64,000 bases of DNA from Chryseobacterium gwangjuense (GTDB lineage Bacteria > Bacteroidota > Bacteroidia > Flavobacteriales > Weeksellaceae): assembly GCF_021311115.1 (NCBI RefSeq), contig NZ_JAJTNP010000001.1:496001-560000 (forward strand), in the 5' to 3' direction. This document shows positions 52,420-61,478 of the stretch, in pieces; within the stretch, counting starts at the first letter, position 1; each line of letters starts with the position of its first letter. Both the position numbers and the translations under genes were made by a program. Under the pieces are notes generated by a model that saw only the letters and a list, made by a program, of their open reading frames with translations, ran no database searches and had not been told where the DNA came from.

Positions 52420-53487
52420 CTATATCACAATACCTCCGATCATTTCCAGCACCCACTTTCCGTCTTTATATTCGGCCGCATAATCACTCTGGTGACTGCT
52501 TCCCGATTCTGAAATATAAAATCTATTGGCATTATTCGGGTCTTTTTTCATTCTTGAAATGCCGTTCCTCGTCACATCGGTTATTCTTGTATAGTTTGTT
52601 TTTTCCTTATCATTTTCCGGGATAAAGAGAACCCTCATTTCGGGATTAATCTGATGAAAATAATCGCAATCACTCTGAAATATTTCAAAGGTATAATGGC
52701 TCTTTTTAAAATCCATATCGCCGGCATAAGAAGGAAGCAATAAGGTATACAGTTCTGAAAATTTGTTCTTTTCAGATTTAAATAACGGGTTCATGTCCTC
52801 AAAATCATTGATTCCGTCACCATCCGTATCTTTATTATCAGGATCTAATGCAAAATTCCGTTCAAAAATATCATTATAGCCATCCTGATCGGAGTCTTTC
52901 ATGAGATCTTCCAGTTTTATTTTGAACAGCTTTCCGTCTTCCATGGCGGAATAATCATCATATCCGGGCAGACCGGGAACTTTAATAATTTTCACCAGAC
53001 TTCCTTCAAACTGCAAAAACCCATCTTTAATAATCGGTTTTTCCTGAATATCATTGATGTAATAATGACTAAAGCTCAATCCTAAAAAGTAAGCAGACGG
53101 TTGATCATTTTCTATTTTCATCAGCCAGAATCCTAATTCGCTACTTCCCAATGCATACAAAACATTTCCATCCTGATACTTCCCTGAATAAGAAAAATTG
53201 TCCGGAAACTTTTCATTAAAGAGTTTATATTTTTCTTTGTTCGCCTTCCACTTTTCTTCAGAAAAATGATCTCTGAATTCTATACTGTCTTTTTTAAAAC
53301 TTCTGTATTCTTTAAGATCTACAATCTGCAGATAATCCGGTTTTTCATTAAGAATTTCTTTCACCGTATAAGGCTTTTCCTCAACGTATACAGGCTTTTT
53401 TTCCTGTGCACTAAAACAATGGTCTTCAACCGTATTTTTCGAACAGGAAACGAAAACCGCCAACACAACAAAATATAAAATCTTCAT
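52420..53487 (-). CDS. Lipoprotein with thrombospondin type 3 calcium repeats
   Basis: A lipobox (VFVSC) gives a lipidated protein. The middle carries calcium-binding Asp-rich repeats of the thrombospondin type 3 / EF-hand kind: DSDQDGYNDIFE and DTDGDGINDFED, spaced by NFALDPDNK (about residues 199-235). The N-terminal half has many aromatic-rich turns (YSGKYQDGNVLYALGSSELGFWLM), and the C-terminal part carries a beta-type WVLEMIGG end. Function unknown; binding of calcium for rigidity is inferred from the motif. It is isolated on the minus strand. Confidence 0.82.
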   Translation of the reverse strand: MKILYFVVLAVFVSCSKNTVEDHCFSAQEKKPVYVEEKPYTVKEILNEKPDYLQIVDLKEYRSFKKDSIEFRDHFSEEKWKANKEKYKLFNEKFPDNFSYSGKYQDGNVLYALGSSELGFWLMKIENDQPSAYFLGLSFSHYYINDIQEKPIIKDGFLQFEGSLVKIIKVPGLPGYDDYSAMEDGKLFKIKLEDLMKDSDQDGYNDIFERNFALDPDNKDTDGDGINDFEDMNPLFKSEKNKFSELYTLLLPSYAGDMDFKKSHYTFEIFQSDCDYFHQINPEMRVLFIPENDKEKTNYTRITDVTRNGISRMKKDPNNANRFYISESGSSHQSDYAAEYKDGKWVLEMIGGIVI

Positions 53488-53514
53488 TTATTACAAGTTT
53501 CCCGTAGGAATGCA

Positions 53515-53548
53515 AAAAGCGCTCCCAAAATACATCGGCAGCGCTTTT
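53515..53548 (-). terminator. Terminator of ychF
   Basis: AAAAGCGCT pairs with AGCGCTTTT over a 16-base loop, 27 bases after the ychF stop, with Ts on the minus side. Confidence 0.65.
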
Positions 53549-53574
53549 CAATTATAACTAACTTTAATATTTTC

Positions 53575-54666
53575 TTATACGTTGAATCTAAAGTGCATGA
53601 TGTCACCATCTTTCACAATATATTCTTTACCTTCTACAGAAAGTTTTCCGGCTTCTTTTACTTTTGATTCAGAACCGTACTGCATATAATCATCATATTT
53701 GATTACTTCTGCACGGATGAACCCTTTTTCGAAGTCTGTGTGGATCACACCAGCCGCCTGAGGAGCCGTCCAACCTTGTCCGATCGTCCAAGCTCTTACT
53801 TCTTTCACTCCAGCTGTAAAATACGTCTGAAGCTTTAATAAATCATAAGCTTTTCTGATCAAACGGTTTACTCCCGGTTCTGTAAGCCCTAATTCGTCAA
53901 GGAAAATTTCTCTTTCTTCATACGTTTCCAATTCATTGATATCTGCTTCGATCTGAGCTGCCAATACGACTGTTTCAGCACCTTCACCTTTCGCCATTTC
54001 TTCAATTTTAGCAATCCATTCGTTTCCGTTCTTAATAGAGTTTTCATCTACATTACAAACGTAAAGAACAGGCTTATTGGTCAGCAACTGAACTTCTCCG
54101 ATCACTGATGCTGTGAAGTCATCCGTTGCAAACTCTCTTGCATTTCTACCGTCCTCAAGGTGTTTCTGAAGATTCTGAAGTGTTTCGTACGTCAAAAGAT
54201 CTTCTTTCTTTCCTGATTTGATGAACTTTTTAGCTTTTTCAACCGCTTTTCCAACAGTTTCCAAATCTTTCAACTGAAGTTCGATATCGATAATTTCTTT
54301 ATCTCTTAACGGATCTACCGAACCTTCAACGTGAACGATATTTCCGTTATCAAAACATCTTAAAACGTGGATAATCGCTTCACACTCGCGGATATTTGCC
54401 AAAAACTGGTTTCCTAATCCTTCTCCTTTGCTTGCCCCTTTTACAAGACCCGCAATATCTACGATTTCTACAACAGCAGGCAAAACTCTCTCAGGTTTTA
54501 CTATTTTTTCCAGTTCAAACAATCGCTGATCCGGTACAGAAACCGTTCCTAAGTTCGGTTCAATAGTACAGAAAGGATAGTTTGCCGACTGTGCTTTTGC
54601 GTTGCTCAGACAGTTAAAAAGAGTTGATTTACCTACATTCGGTAAGCCTACGATTCCACATTTCAT
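53575..54666 (-). CDS. ychF: Redox-responsive ATPase/GTPase YchF
   Basis: An OBG-family P-loop protein that binds ATP more strongly than GTP and associates with ribosomes. The G1 motif GLPNVGKSTLFN (residues 6-17), the switch region with SANYPFCTIEPN, the DIAGLVKGASKGEGLGNQFLANIRE (G3, about residues 69-93), and the NVDE variant of the base-recognition motif (YVCNVDEN, about residue 204) are all present. The C-terminal TGS-like domain includes TWTAPQAAGVIHTDFEKGF. The length of 363 is normal. It has a promoter box with a leader of about 110 bases that contains overlapping hairpins. Confidence 0.96.
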   Translation of the reverse strand: MKCGIVGLPNVGKSTLFNCLSNAKAQSANYPFCTIEPNLGTVSVPDQRLFELEKIVKPERVLPAVVEIVDIAGLVKGASKGEGLGNQFLANIRECEAIIHVLRCFDNGNIVHVEGSVDPLRDKEIIDIELQLKDLETVGKAVEKAKKFIKSGKKEDLLTYETLQNLQKHLEDGRNAREFATDDFTASVIGEVQLLTNKPVLYVCNVDENSIKNGNEWIAKIEEMAKGEGAETVVLAAQIEADINELETYEEREIFLDELGLTEPGVNRLIRKAYDLLKLQTYFTAGVKEVRAWTIGQGWTAPQAAGVIHTDFEKGFIRAEVIKYDDYMQYGSESKVKEAGKLSVEGKEYIVKDGDIMHFRFNV

Positions 54667-54700
54667 AACGAAATTTTATTTTTTAATTATAGTGTTATGC

Positions 54701-54765
54701 AACCTTTCGGTTTCATATCGTAATATTCTAAGTTTAAGGTTGAAAACCTAAGGTTTGTTAACCTT
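54701..54765 (-). promoter_or_regulatory. Leader of ychF with mutually exclusive hairpins
   Basis: Repeated AACC/GGTT blocks can pair in different ways: AAGGTT (54736-54741) with AACCT (54745-54749); AAACCT-A-AGGTTT (54744-54756); AAGGTT-TGTT-AACCTT (54750-54765); and AACC-TTTC-GGTT (54701-54712). These overlap, so only some can form at once. Confidence 0.4.
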
Positions 54766-54779
54766 CTGCTTTCAGCGTG

Positions 54780-54787
54780 CAAAGATA
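54780..54787 (-). promoter_or_regulatory. Promoter -7 box for ychF
   Basis: TATCTTTG on the minus strand is an exact TAnnTTTG match, giving a leader of about 110 bases. Confidence 0.55.
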
Positions 54788-54815
54788 GTGAAGTTTACCG
54801 GGATTTGAAAATGAA

Positions 54816-56780
54816 TTATTTATAATTAGATTTTTGAATAAACTCATATAAGGATTCAATAATGGATACAATCTTAGGATTTTCCTTAAAATCTTCCCAA
54901 GTGATTTCTCCTTTTTCCGTTAATTCCAATACTTTGTAGCTAACTTCTGCTTTATTCATTAAAGTACCTTCGGCTTTATCCCATATTTTATTTAATTCAG
55001 AAACATCAATTTTGACTTCATTTAATAGTTTTCCAATATAATCATCTTTATAAATTTCTTCCTTTTTTTCCTTCAAAGAATCTGAAATTTGCTTTTGTAC
55101 TCTTTCTATATCTTCTTCTGTTTTAACTTTTCTTTTATCACAGAAATGTATTAGAATCTTGTCCCATACTTTAAATGGTAGAATATTCTCTACTTCTTTA
55201 TAATCTTTGGTTGTATAATATTCAAAATTTTCATTTGCTATTGCTATTGCTTCATAAATCAGATGCTTCTTATTTTTGTATTCACCGTCATAATCGGAAA
55301 TTAGAAATATCTTGTTGTTAACAGAAAAAGCATTAATCTTTTCTTTCAGTTCTTCCTCATCAAAGTTATAGTGATCAATATTACTTCCTGCATACTCAAT
55401 AAATGCGAAATCAATATCTTCTTTAGGATAAAATTTATCAGTAACATATCTAAAATATGCTTTCAAAAAAGCTTTCAAATAATTCCGATCTGAAATTCCT
55501 TCAACCCAAATTGAACAATTTGCAAGAAATACGGAAGAATTCGTAACCCCTAAATATTGAAGTGCCGAATTATCACCATGATTAACATTTTTAACAACAA
55601 ATTTATCCTTATCAACTTTATTAAAAAGGAAAATGGAAATATTCTCTTTTTCAATCGTTAAATCTAAAAAGTGATTAGAGTGTGTAGAAATAAAATAAAT
55701 CAGCTTTTTTTCTTTTAAAAATTCATTAGTGGTAATCTGTTCCAAAAATAAACGTTGCATCCCTGGATGTAGGTTAATTTCCGGTTCATCAATAAAAATT
55801 AAACTTTCATTCTCACACATATAAATTTTATACATTAAAATAAATAGTGCCTGAATTCCATCACCTAATTCATGGAGGTCTTTACTTTCTCCATTTATGT
55901 AAACATTAATTATTTCAGAATCATCCTTTCCATTATGCTTATCATAAATATTGAATTTAGCGACAATTTCCACTTTTTTACCATGAAAAAAATATGTAGA
56001 TAGAAACTCTTCGAATTTCTCAAAGGCTTCTCTCTTTTCTTTCACATCATTTCTTGCATTTACAATTTGATAATATAAATCTAAACCAGTAAAAATTTCA
56101 ACCGCTTCAGTTGATTTTAATTTATGAGTATGAGATATTGTCTGTTTAAATATGTCTTTTGATATTTTTGAATAATGTCCATTATCCTTACTTTCAAAAA
56201 GAGAATGAGCTGTTCTTAAAGTTGGAATAAAGATATTCTTTATTCCTCCAATATTTTTTACCAATATATCATTTAGTAACTTAAGAAAATCATTTATTTT
56301 AAAATTATCCACAGGAGACAATTTAGTGTTGAAAATAAAAAACTGCTTCATAAGTGGTTGACTATCAAAATAATTCAAAAAATTAAGAACTTCTATATTA
56401 TGATTTACAATTCCTTTAACATAAGATAGAGATATTCTTTGATTGAGATTAAACAATTTAAAATTTATAACACCTTTATCTAAGATACTTTTATAATTAC
56501 TTGTATAAGGATTATTTTGTTTACTAACATAGCCACTAAAACTTAAAGATTCTATATAATTATTTATATCATTAATGATTACCAACGCATTAGAAATTTC
56601 AAAAATATTATATTGAGATATTAATAATAAGTTTCGAATAAACCTGCTTTTCCCACTATTGTTTGCTCCTATAAGAATATTAATATTAGATGCATCTTGC
56701 AGTAAATGCATTTTTTTATTATTTTCATCATAATATGATCCAAACGAATCTAAATTCTTTAAAATTATATCGAATTTCAT
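54816..56780 (-). CDS. OLD-like AAA ATPase with TOPRIM nuclease
   Basis: A 654-residue fusion. The N-terminal half is an ABC/SMC-type ATPase: Walker A in GANNSGKS (Gly38 to Ser45), signature LGDGIQALF near residue 300, and Walker B IFIDEPEINLHPG near 328, with the later H-loop STHSNHF. The second half has TOPRIM features: VEGISDRNYL (about residue 428) and SDYDGEYKNK (about 493), giving the Glu and DxD residues for metal. It resembles overcoming-lysogenisation-defect (OLD) nucleases, which in phage or bacterial defence cut DNA. No UvrD-type helicase is adjacent, so it is not a full Gabija pair. It stands alone, 35 bases off the ychF promoter and behind ferritin. Confidence 0.82.
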   Translation of the reverse strand: MKFDIILKNLDSFGSYYDENNKKMHLLQDASNINILIGANNSGKSRFIRNLLLISQYNIFEISNALVIINDINNYIESLSFSGYVSKQNNPYTSNYKSILDKGVINFKLFNLNQRISLSYVKGIVNHNIEVLNFLNYFDSQPLMKQFFIFNTKLSPVDNFKINDFLKLLNDILVKNIGGIKNIFIPTLRTAHSLFESKDNGHYSKISKDIFKQTISHTHKLKSTEAVEIFTGLDLYYQIVNARNDVKEKREAFEKFEEFLSTYFFHGKKVEIVAKFNIYDKHNGKDDSEIINVYINGESKDLHELGDGIQALFILMYKIYMCENESLIFIDEPEINLHPGMQRLFLEQITTNEFLKEKKLIYFISTHSNHFLDLTIEKENISIFLFNKVDKDKFVVKNVNHGDNSALQYLGVTNSSVFLANCSIWVEGISDRNYLKAFLKAYFRYVTDKFYPKEDIDFAFIEYAGSNIDHYNFDEEELKEKINAFSVNNKIFLISDYDGEYKNKKHLIYEAIAIANENFEYYTTKDYKEVENILPFKVWDKILIHFCDKRKVKTEEDIERVQKQISDSLKEKKEEIYKDDYIGKLLNEVKIDVSELNKIWDKAEGTLMNKAEVSYKVLELTEKGEITWEDFKENPKIVSIIESLYEFIQKSNYK

Positions 56781-56822
56781 TATTAGTTTTTTCTCAAAAA
56801 TACCAAAACTAAATCACAAAAA

Positions 56823-56848
56823 AAATCCACCGGTATTCCGGCAGATTT
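56823..56848 (-). terminator. Terminator of ferritin gene
   Basis: AAATCCACCGG pairs imperfectly (9 of 11) with CCGGCAGATTT, followed on the minus strand by a run of T. It separates ferritin from the OLD-like gene. Confidence 0.6.
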
Positions 56849-56877
56849 TCAAAAATGGTAATCGTTGATTTTTATTT

Positions 56878-57429
56878 CTACGGATTATCTCCTGTAGCAT
56901 CCTGAGCCAGAGGAACGTCATTCGGGGCTTCCTGCAATGCTTTATCTAAAGTAAATAAAGATTCATCGGTAGCTCTATCGCCTCCTGCGATTTTCAATTT
57001 ATCGATCAGGTTCTGAGCTAAGGTTTCTTCTTCTATCTGTTCCTGAACAAACCACTGCATAAAATTCCAGGTTGCCCAGTCTTTTTCTTCCAGTGACAAA
57101 TCTACAATCTTGTAGATCGCCGTCGTATTGTCTACTTCATGTTTAAATACTCCGTCAAAACAGGCAGATAAACTTTTCGGATCAGCCGGAGGAGCGGGAA
57201 TAGCATCTACTTGTGGTTTTCCTCCCCTGTTCAGAATGTATTCCATGAATTTTATAGAATGGTTTCTTTCTTCCTGGGCATGTCGGTAAAGGAAGTTGGC
57301 AATTCCCTGATAGCCTTTGTCATCGGCCCAGATTCCGTACGATAAGAAAGTGTGTGATGCATGAATTTCTTTATTCATCTGACCACTCAATGCTTTTTCC
57401 ACCATGGGGGAAAGTCTGTTGGTATTCAT
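56878..57429 (-). CDS. ftnA: Ferritin
   Basis: Ferritin stores iron as mineral inside a 24-subunit shell. The four-helix bundle carries the ferroxidase residues: Glu in NKEIHASHTFLSYGIWADDKGYQGIANFLYRHAQEERNHSIKFMEYI (EEERNH core, with Glu and His near residues 53-56), and Glu and Gln in the later NFMQWFVQEQIEEETLAQNLI. The length of 183 is a little longer than usual because of a C-terminal NDVPLAQDATGDNP tail. No heme-binding Met of bacterioferritin is evident. It is monocistronic, with a divergent 334-base region beyond that holds two hairpins. Confidence 0.93.
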   Translation of the reverse strand: MNTNRLSPMVEKALSGQMNKEIHASHTFLSYGIWADDKGYQGIANFLYRHAQEERNHSIKFMEYILNRGGKPQVDAIPAPPADPKSLSACFDGVFKHEVDNTTAIYKIVDLSLEEKDWATWNFMQWFVQEQIEEETLAQNLIDKLKIAGGDRATDESLFTLDKALQEAPNDVPLAQDATGDNP

Positions 57430-57571
57430 AACTCATATTTTTTGTGATTACGGATAATGATGCAAAAATGATTCCGATACCGTTTTTGAGGTGAATTAAA
57501 ACTTAAGAAACACACACATAATCAATTGAAATACATGATTTTAAATCTTTAATCTATAGTGATTCTAAAAT

Positions 57572-57605
57572 AACAAGACCGGTCCACTTATGAACCGGTC
57601 TTGTT
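57572..57605. terminator. Strong hairpin, terminator type
   Basis: AACAAGACCGGT pairs exactly with ACCGGTCTTGTT. On the plus side it is followed by a T-run. In the 334-base gap, it lies downstream of the GHL10 gene (minus strand). Confidence 0.75.
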
Positions 57606-57628
57606 GTATTTTTTCTCTTTATATAAGC

Positions 57629-57743
57629 CGTCAGTTCGAGTGATTTTTCGAAATGGAATGTAGAAAAATTGTATCGAGAACAGACTTTTATACATTACAA
57701 GTTCTCGATACAAAATTCTTTCAGAATTTCACTCGAACTGACG
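57629..57743. repeat. Intergenic inverted repeat (CGTCAGTTCGAGTG type)
   Basis: Outer arms CGTCAGTTCGAGTGA (57629-57643) and its complement (57729-57743) are perfect. Inside them, TTGTATCGAGAAC (57669-57681) pairs exactly with GTTCTCGATACAA (57701-57713). The rest of the stem is imperfect. Such nested palindromes recur between flavobacterial genes; there is no coding sequence and no transposase. Confidence 0.75.
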
Positions 57744-57763
57744 ATATTTTTCTTGTCCAGAAC

Positions 57764-59362
57764 TTACTTTATTTTCTTCGCCAGATATTCACTTTCGTTT
57801 CCTAATCGGTCAATCGCTTTAATTGCAATGGCGTTTAATGTTTTTCCGTCTTTATATTTAGGGATTTCTTTAGAAAGCTGCTCAACCGTCAGAATTTCGG
57901 TCTCCCAAATTCCATTGTATTGGGTGAAAAGTACCCATTGGAAAACCTCCCCGATGTTTTTAACACTCCAGTTGGTCTGTACGGAAGTTCCGTTATCCGT
58001 AGTAAACAATGTCGGAGCCTGTAATGGAACCGCTTTCAGCCAAGGCGTTTTCGGAACCAGTGCTTTTTCTTTGTAAGGTCCGTTTCTCAAGGTAGGAAGC
58101 ATATTCGCGTTTTTCGTTAACCCAGCAATGCTCCAATGGATTTCTCCGGCATCATTTTTCAGCACCTGCCGTGAAATCTCAATCTGATTTTTAATCTCCG
58201 TCGGGCGGTCGGGAGATCTTACTTCTACGGTATTTAATCCCGGCCAAAGATGGCGTTTCATTGTATTTTCAGACTGCCACCAGTTCAGTAAAGCTTCAAA
58301 ACCCTGACCTTTAGAATCAATCGTCCAGTACAATTGCGGCGAGAAATAATCAACCCAGCCGTTGTTTAACCATAGTTTAGCATCGGCATACAGCTCGTCA
58401 TATTGTGAAGAACCTGTAATTCCTTCAGGATAACCGGGTTTCCAGATTCCAAACGGGCTGATCCCGAATCTTACGTAGCTTTTCTCCGCGTGAACTTCCT
58501 TATAAATTCTTTCCACAAATTTGTTGACATTATCTCTTCTCCAGTCAGCTCTCGATAAGGTTCCGCCACTGCTTACATAAGCACTCCACGAGGCATTATC
58601 CGGAAAATCCGCTCCCTTATTGTAGGTGGCATACGGATAGAAATAATCATCAAAATGGATGGCATCAATATCATATCGCTTCACAATATCTTTCACCACA
58701 TTGGAAACATGACCCTGCGTTTTCGGATTCGCCGGATCAAACCAGTACATTCCGTTCTTTAATCTCACCACTATATCCGAAAGCTTATTCACCATCGACA
58801 AGCTGTTGGGTGTTCCTCCGTTTGCGTGGTGCGCACGATAAGGATTGAGCCAGACATGAAGTTCCAAGCCTCTTTTATGCGCTTCTTCAATCCAGAATTG
58901 CAAAGGATCATAGTTCGGATCGGGAGCTTTTCCCGTCTCCCCTGTCAAAAAATAAGACCATGGTTCAATATTGCTTGTATACAAAGCATCTGCCGAAGGT
59001 CTTACCTGAAAAATTACCGCATTAAAGTTATTCTCTTTCAGCATATCCAGCATACTGATGGCTTCCGCTTTCTGCTGATCTACCGACAGATTGGTTTTTG
59101 ACGGCCAGTTGATATTCGCCACACTGGCAACCCATGCTCCTCTGAATTCTCTTTTGATCTCAGGAAGATTTGTTTTGAAAACCTCTTCTGAAAGTATCTT
59201 TACTGTTTTAGCTACAATTACAGAATCTTTCTGCACTGAAGCGACAGGTTTTGTTGTATTTTTATTTTTTATCGGCTTTGTACTGTCTGCTAACGTTTTA
59301 GAACTACTGCATGAAGCAAAAATACCCAGTAAGAATAGTAATTTTAATTGATTCCCTTTCAT
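57764..59362 (-). CDS. GHL10-type (DUF187) glycosidase-like lipoprotein
   Basis: I chose the ATG at 59362 because it opens a standard lipoprotein signal with a lipobox (GIFASC) and the longer frame begins at a TTG. Residues about 80-430 form the GHL10 domain: REFRGAWVASVANINWPS, then FNAVIFQVRPSADALY, WLNPYRAHHANGGTP, DGIHFDDYFYPY (the acidic pair), and PWGLGI-type FGISPFGIWKPGYPEG. The C-terminal part carries an Ig-like or fibronectin-like section (NIGEVFQWVLFTQYNGIWETEIL). Members are linked to peptidoglycan or glycan cutting; the exact bond is not known. It is envelope-bound. A terminator follows. Confidence 0.88.
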   Translation of the reverse strand: MKGNQLKLLFLLGIFASCSSSKTLADSTKPIKNKNTTKPVASVQKDSVIVAKTVKILSEEVFKTNLPEIKREFRGAWVASVANINWPSKTNLSVDQQKAEAISMLDMLKENNFNAVIFQVRPSADALYTSNIEPWSYFLTGETGKAPDPNYDPLQFWIEEAHKRGLELHVWLNPYRAHHANGGTPNSLSMVNKLSDIVVRLKNGMYWFDPANPKTQGHVSNVVKDIVKRYDIDAIHFDDYFYPYATYNKGADFPDNASWSAYVSSGGTLSRADWRRDNVNKFVERIYKEVHAEKSYVRFGISPFGIWKPGYPEGITGSSQYDELYADAKLWLNNGWVDYFSPQLYWTIDSKGQGFEALLNWWQSENTMKRHLWPGLNTVEVRSPDRPTEIKNQIEISRQVLKNDAGEIHWSIAGLTKNANMLPTLRNGPYKEKALVPKTPWLKAVPLQAPTLFTTDNGTSVQTNWSVKNIGEVFQWVLFTQYNGIWETEILTVEQLSKEIPKYKDGKTLNAIAIKAIDRLGNESEYLAKKIK

Positions 59363-59437
59363 CGTAAAAAACTGCCTTAAATTATATTTCAATTATCAGG
59401 ATGGAAAATAAACATTTTCTTTTGTTTCCGCAATAAA

Positions 59438-59461
59438 AAAGCCCCGAAAAATCGAGGCTTT
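59438..59461 (-). terminator. Terminator of typA
   Basis: AAAGCCCCGA pairs with TCGAGGCTTT (one mismatch) over a 4-base loop; the minus strand continues with T6. Confidence 0.85.
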
Positions 59462-59483
59462 AGTATATTATAAGAGTCTTGTA

Positions 59484-61289
59484 TTAAGCTTTCGCTGATC
59501 TTTCAACTCTTTTTCTTTCTTCTTCAGAAAGTAATTTCTTTCTCATACGGATGAAGTTCGGAGTTACCTCGATCGCTTCATCACCCTGGATGTATTCCAT
59601 ACATTCTTCAAGAGAGAATAAGATTTTTGGTGCAACCCCTGTATCTTTATCTTTACCAGAAGCTCTCATGTTGTTCAGCTGTTTTGCTTCTACGATGTTT
59701 ACCACCAAGTCTCCCGGCTTGTTTTGTTCACCGATGATCATCCCTGCATAGATCTCCTCACCCGGATCAACGAAGAACTTCCCTCTATCCTGTAGTTTAG
59801 CAATAGAATATTCTGTTGCAGGACCCTGCGTTTTGCTGATCAATACTCCATTGTTTCTTCCCGGAATAGCACCTTTGAAAGGCTTATATTCTGTGAAACG
59901 GTGTGCCATAATAGCTTCACCAGCAGTAGCTGTCAACATCTGAGAACGCAATCCGATCAAACCTCTTGAAGGAATTTCGAATTCCATGTGCTGCATTTCT
60001 CCTTTCGTTTCCATGATGTGAAGGTCACCTTTTCTCTGAGTTGCCAAGTCGATTACTCTTGAAGCATATTCTTCAGGAACGTCAACTACCAAAGATTCGT
60101 AAGGCTCACAGTTTTCTCCGTCGATTTCTCTCAAGATAACCTGTGGCTGACCGATCGTCATTTCATACCCTTCTCTTCTCATCGTTTCGATCAACACTGA
60201 CAAGTGAAGAATACCTCTACCGAATACCAAGAACGTGTTCGCATCATCAGTCTGCTGAACTCTTAATGCCAGGTTTTTCTCTAATTCTTTAGTTAATCTT
60301 TCTTTCAGGTGATTAGAAGTTACATATTTACCATCTTTACCGAAGAAAGGTGAGTTGTTGATCGAGAACGTCATGTTCAACGTAGGCTCATCAATCGCCG
60401 TTCTTTCCAATGGCTCAGGGTTTTCAAGATCTACGAAAGAATCTCCGATCTGGAAAGCATCAAAACCTACTACCGCACAGATATCTCCGGCTTTTACTTC
60501 AGTTACTTTTTTCTTTCCTAATCCTTCGAAAACGTAAAGCTCTTTTACTTTTCCTTTCACCACTTTTCCGTCTGCCTGAGCAAGACCGATCCATTGAGAT
60601 TCCTTAAGCTCCCCTCTTGTTACTTTTCCGATCGCAATTCTTCCTAAGAAAGAAGAGAAATCTAGAGAAGTAATCTGCATCTGAAGATTACCTTCAGATA
60701 CTTTCGGTGCAGGAACATATTGTAAAATACCATCCAATAATGGTAAAATATCTTCAGTTTGTTCTAATGAAGTGTTGAACCAACCTTGCTTAGAAGAACC
60801 GTAGAACGTAGGGAAATCCAATTGCTCTTCAGTCGCTTCAAGGTTGAAGAACAGGTCAAATACCTGATCGTGAACCTCATCCGGACGACAGTTTGGCTTA
60901 TCTACTTTGTTGATTACCACCAATGGTCTCAATCCTAGTTCCAACGCCTTCTGAAGTACGAATCTTGTCTGTGGCATCGGTCCTTCGAACGCATCCACCA
61001 ACAAAATAACCCCGTCAGCCATTTTCAATACTCTTTCTACTTCCCCACCAAAATCGGCGTGACCAGGAGTATCGATTACGTTAATTTTCGTGTCTTTATA
61101 AGTAACAGAAATATTCTTGGATAAAATGGTGATCCCTCTTTCTCTTTCAAGATCGTTGTTATCCATAATTAATTCTCCACTCTCCTGATTTTCTCTGAAA
61201 ATATTGGTAGCGTGGATGATTTTGTCAACCAAAGTCGTCTTACCGTGGTCAACGTGTGCGATAATCGCAATATTTCTAATGTTTTGCAT
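59484..61289 (-). CDS. typA: Translational GTPase TypA/BipA
   Basis: A ribosome-associated GTPase, important in large-subunit assembly and stress, especially in the cold. Motifs: G1 AHVDHGKTTLVDKI (residues 11-24), G2 RGITILSKN (about 51-59), G3 DTPGHADFGGEVERVL (about 74-89), G4 NKVDKPNCRPDEV and SSKQG for G5. The C-terminal domain carries MRREGYEMTIGQPQVI and the highly conserved KMHMMETKGEMQHMEF-like MQHMEFEIPSRGLIGLRSQ. The final LTPNFIRMRKKLL matches TypA, not EF-G. The length of 601 is normal. A promoter box lies 19 bases before the ATG. Confidence 0.97.
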   Translation of the reverse strand: MQNIRNIAIIAHVDHGKTTLVDKIIHATNIFRENQESGELIMDNNDLERERGITILSKNISVTYKDTKINVIDTPGHADFGGEVERVLKMADGVILLVDAFEGPMPQTRFVLQKALELGLRPLVVINKVDKPNCRPDEVHDQVFDLFFNLEATEEQLDFPTFYGSSKQGWFNTSLEQTEDILPLLDGILQYVPAPKVSEGNLQMQITSLDFSSFLGRIAIGKVTRGELKESQWIGLAQADGKVVKGKVKELYVFEGLGKKKVTEVKAGDICAVVGFDAFQIGDSFVDLENPEPLERTAIDEPTLNMTFSINNSPFFGKDGKYVTSNHLKERLTKELEKNLALRVQQTDDANTFLVFGRGILHLSVLIETMRREGYEMTIGQPQVILREIDGENCEPYESLVVDVPEEYASRVIDLATQRKGDLHIMETKGEMQHMEFEIPSRGLIGLRSQMLTATAGEAIMAHRFTEYKPFKGAIPGRNNGVLISKTQGPATEYSIAKLQDRGKFFVDPGEEIYAGMIIGEQNKPGDLVVNIVEAKQLNNMRASGKDKDTGVAPKILFSLEECMEYIQGDEAIEVTPNFIRMRKKLLSEEERKRVERSAKA

Positions 61290-61307
61290 AAAAGATTTTT
61301 ACGGGTG

Positions 61308-61315
61308 CAAAAATA
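61308..61315 (-). promoter_or_regulatory. Promoter -7 box for typA
   Basis: TATTTTTG on the minus strand matches TAnnTTTG, about 19 bases before the typA ATG. Confidence 0.5.
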
Positions 61316-61452
61316 GTGATTTTTAATGAAAAACTTACTAATAAGTTTTGTTAATTAACAAATTCATAATGAGAAGGTTAAAAGAAAAGCCATTCTTAAG
61401 CCTCTATCATTGAGTTCATTATCTGCTTATTTCCATTAAAAATTAGGAATCC

Positions 61453-61478
61453 GAGATTAAGTTTTTATGAGTAATCTC
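61453..61478 (-). terminator. Hairpin behind DUF1294 gene
   Basis: GAGATTA pairs with TAATCTC over a 12-base loop and overlaps the end of the gene; the signal is weak. Confidence 0.45.

Noticed and set aside
54816..56780. Complete Gabija defence system
   Set aside because: No UvrD/GajB-type helicase gene is next to the OLD-like gene; its neighbours are ferritin and ychF.
57629..57743. Insertion sequence ends
   Set aside because: There is no transposase frame inside or nearby and no target duplication that I can see; it is a small palindrome only.
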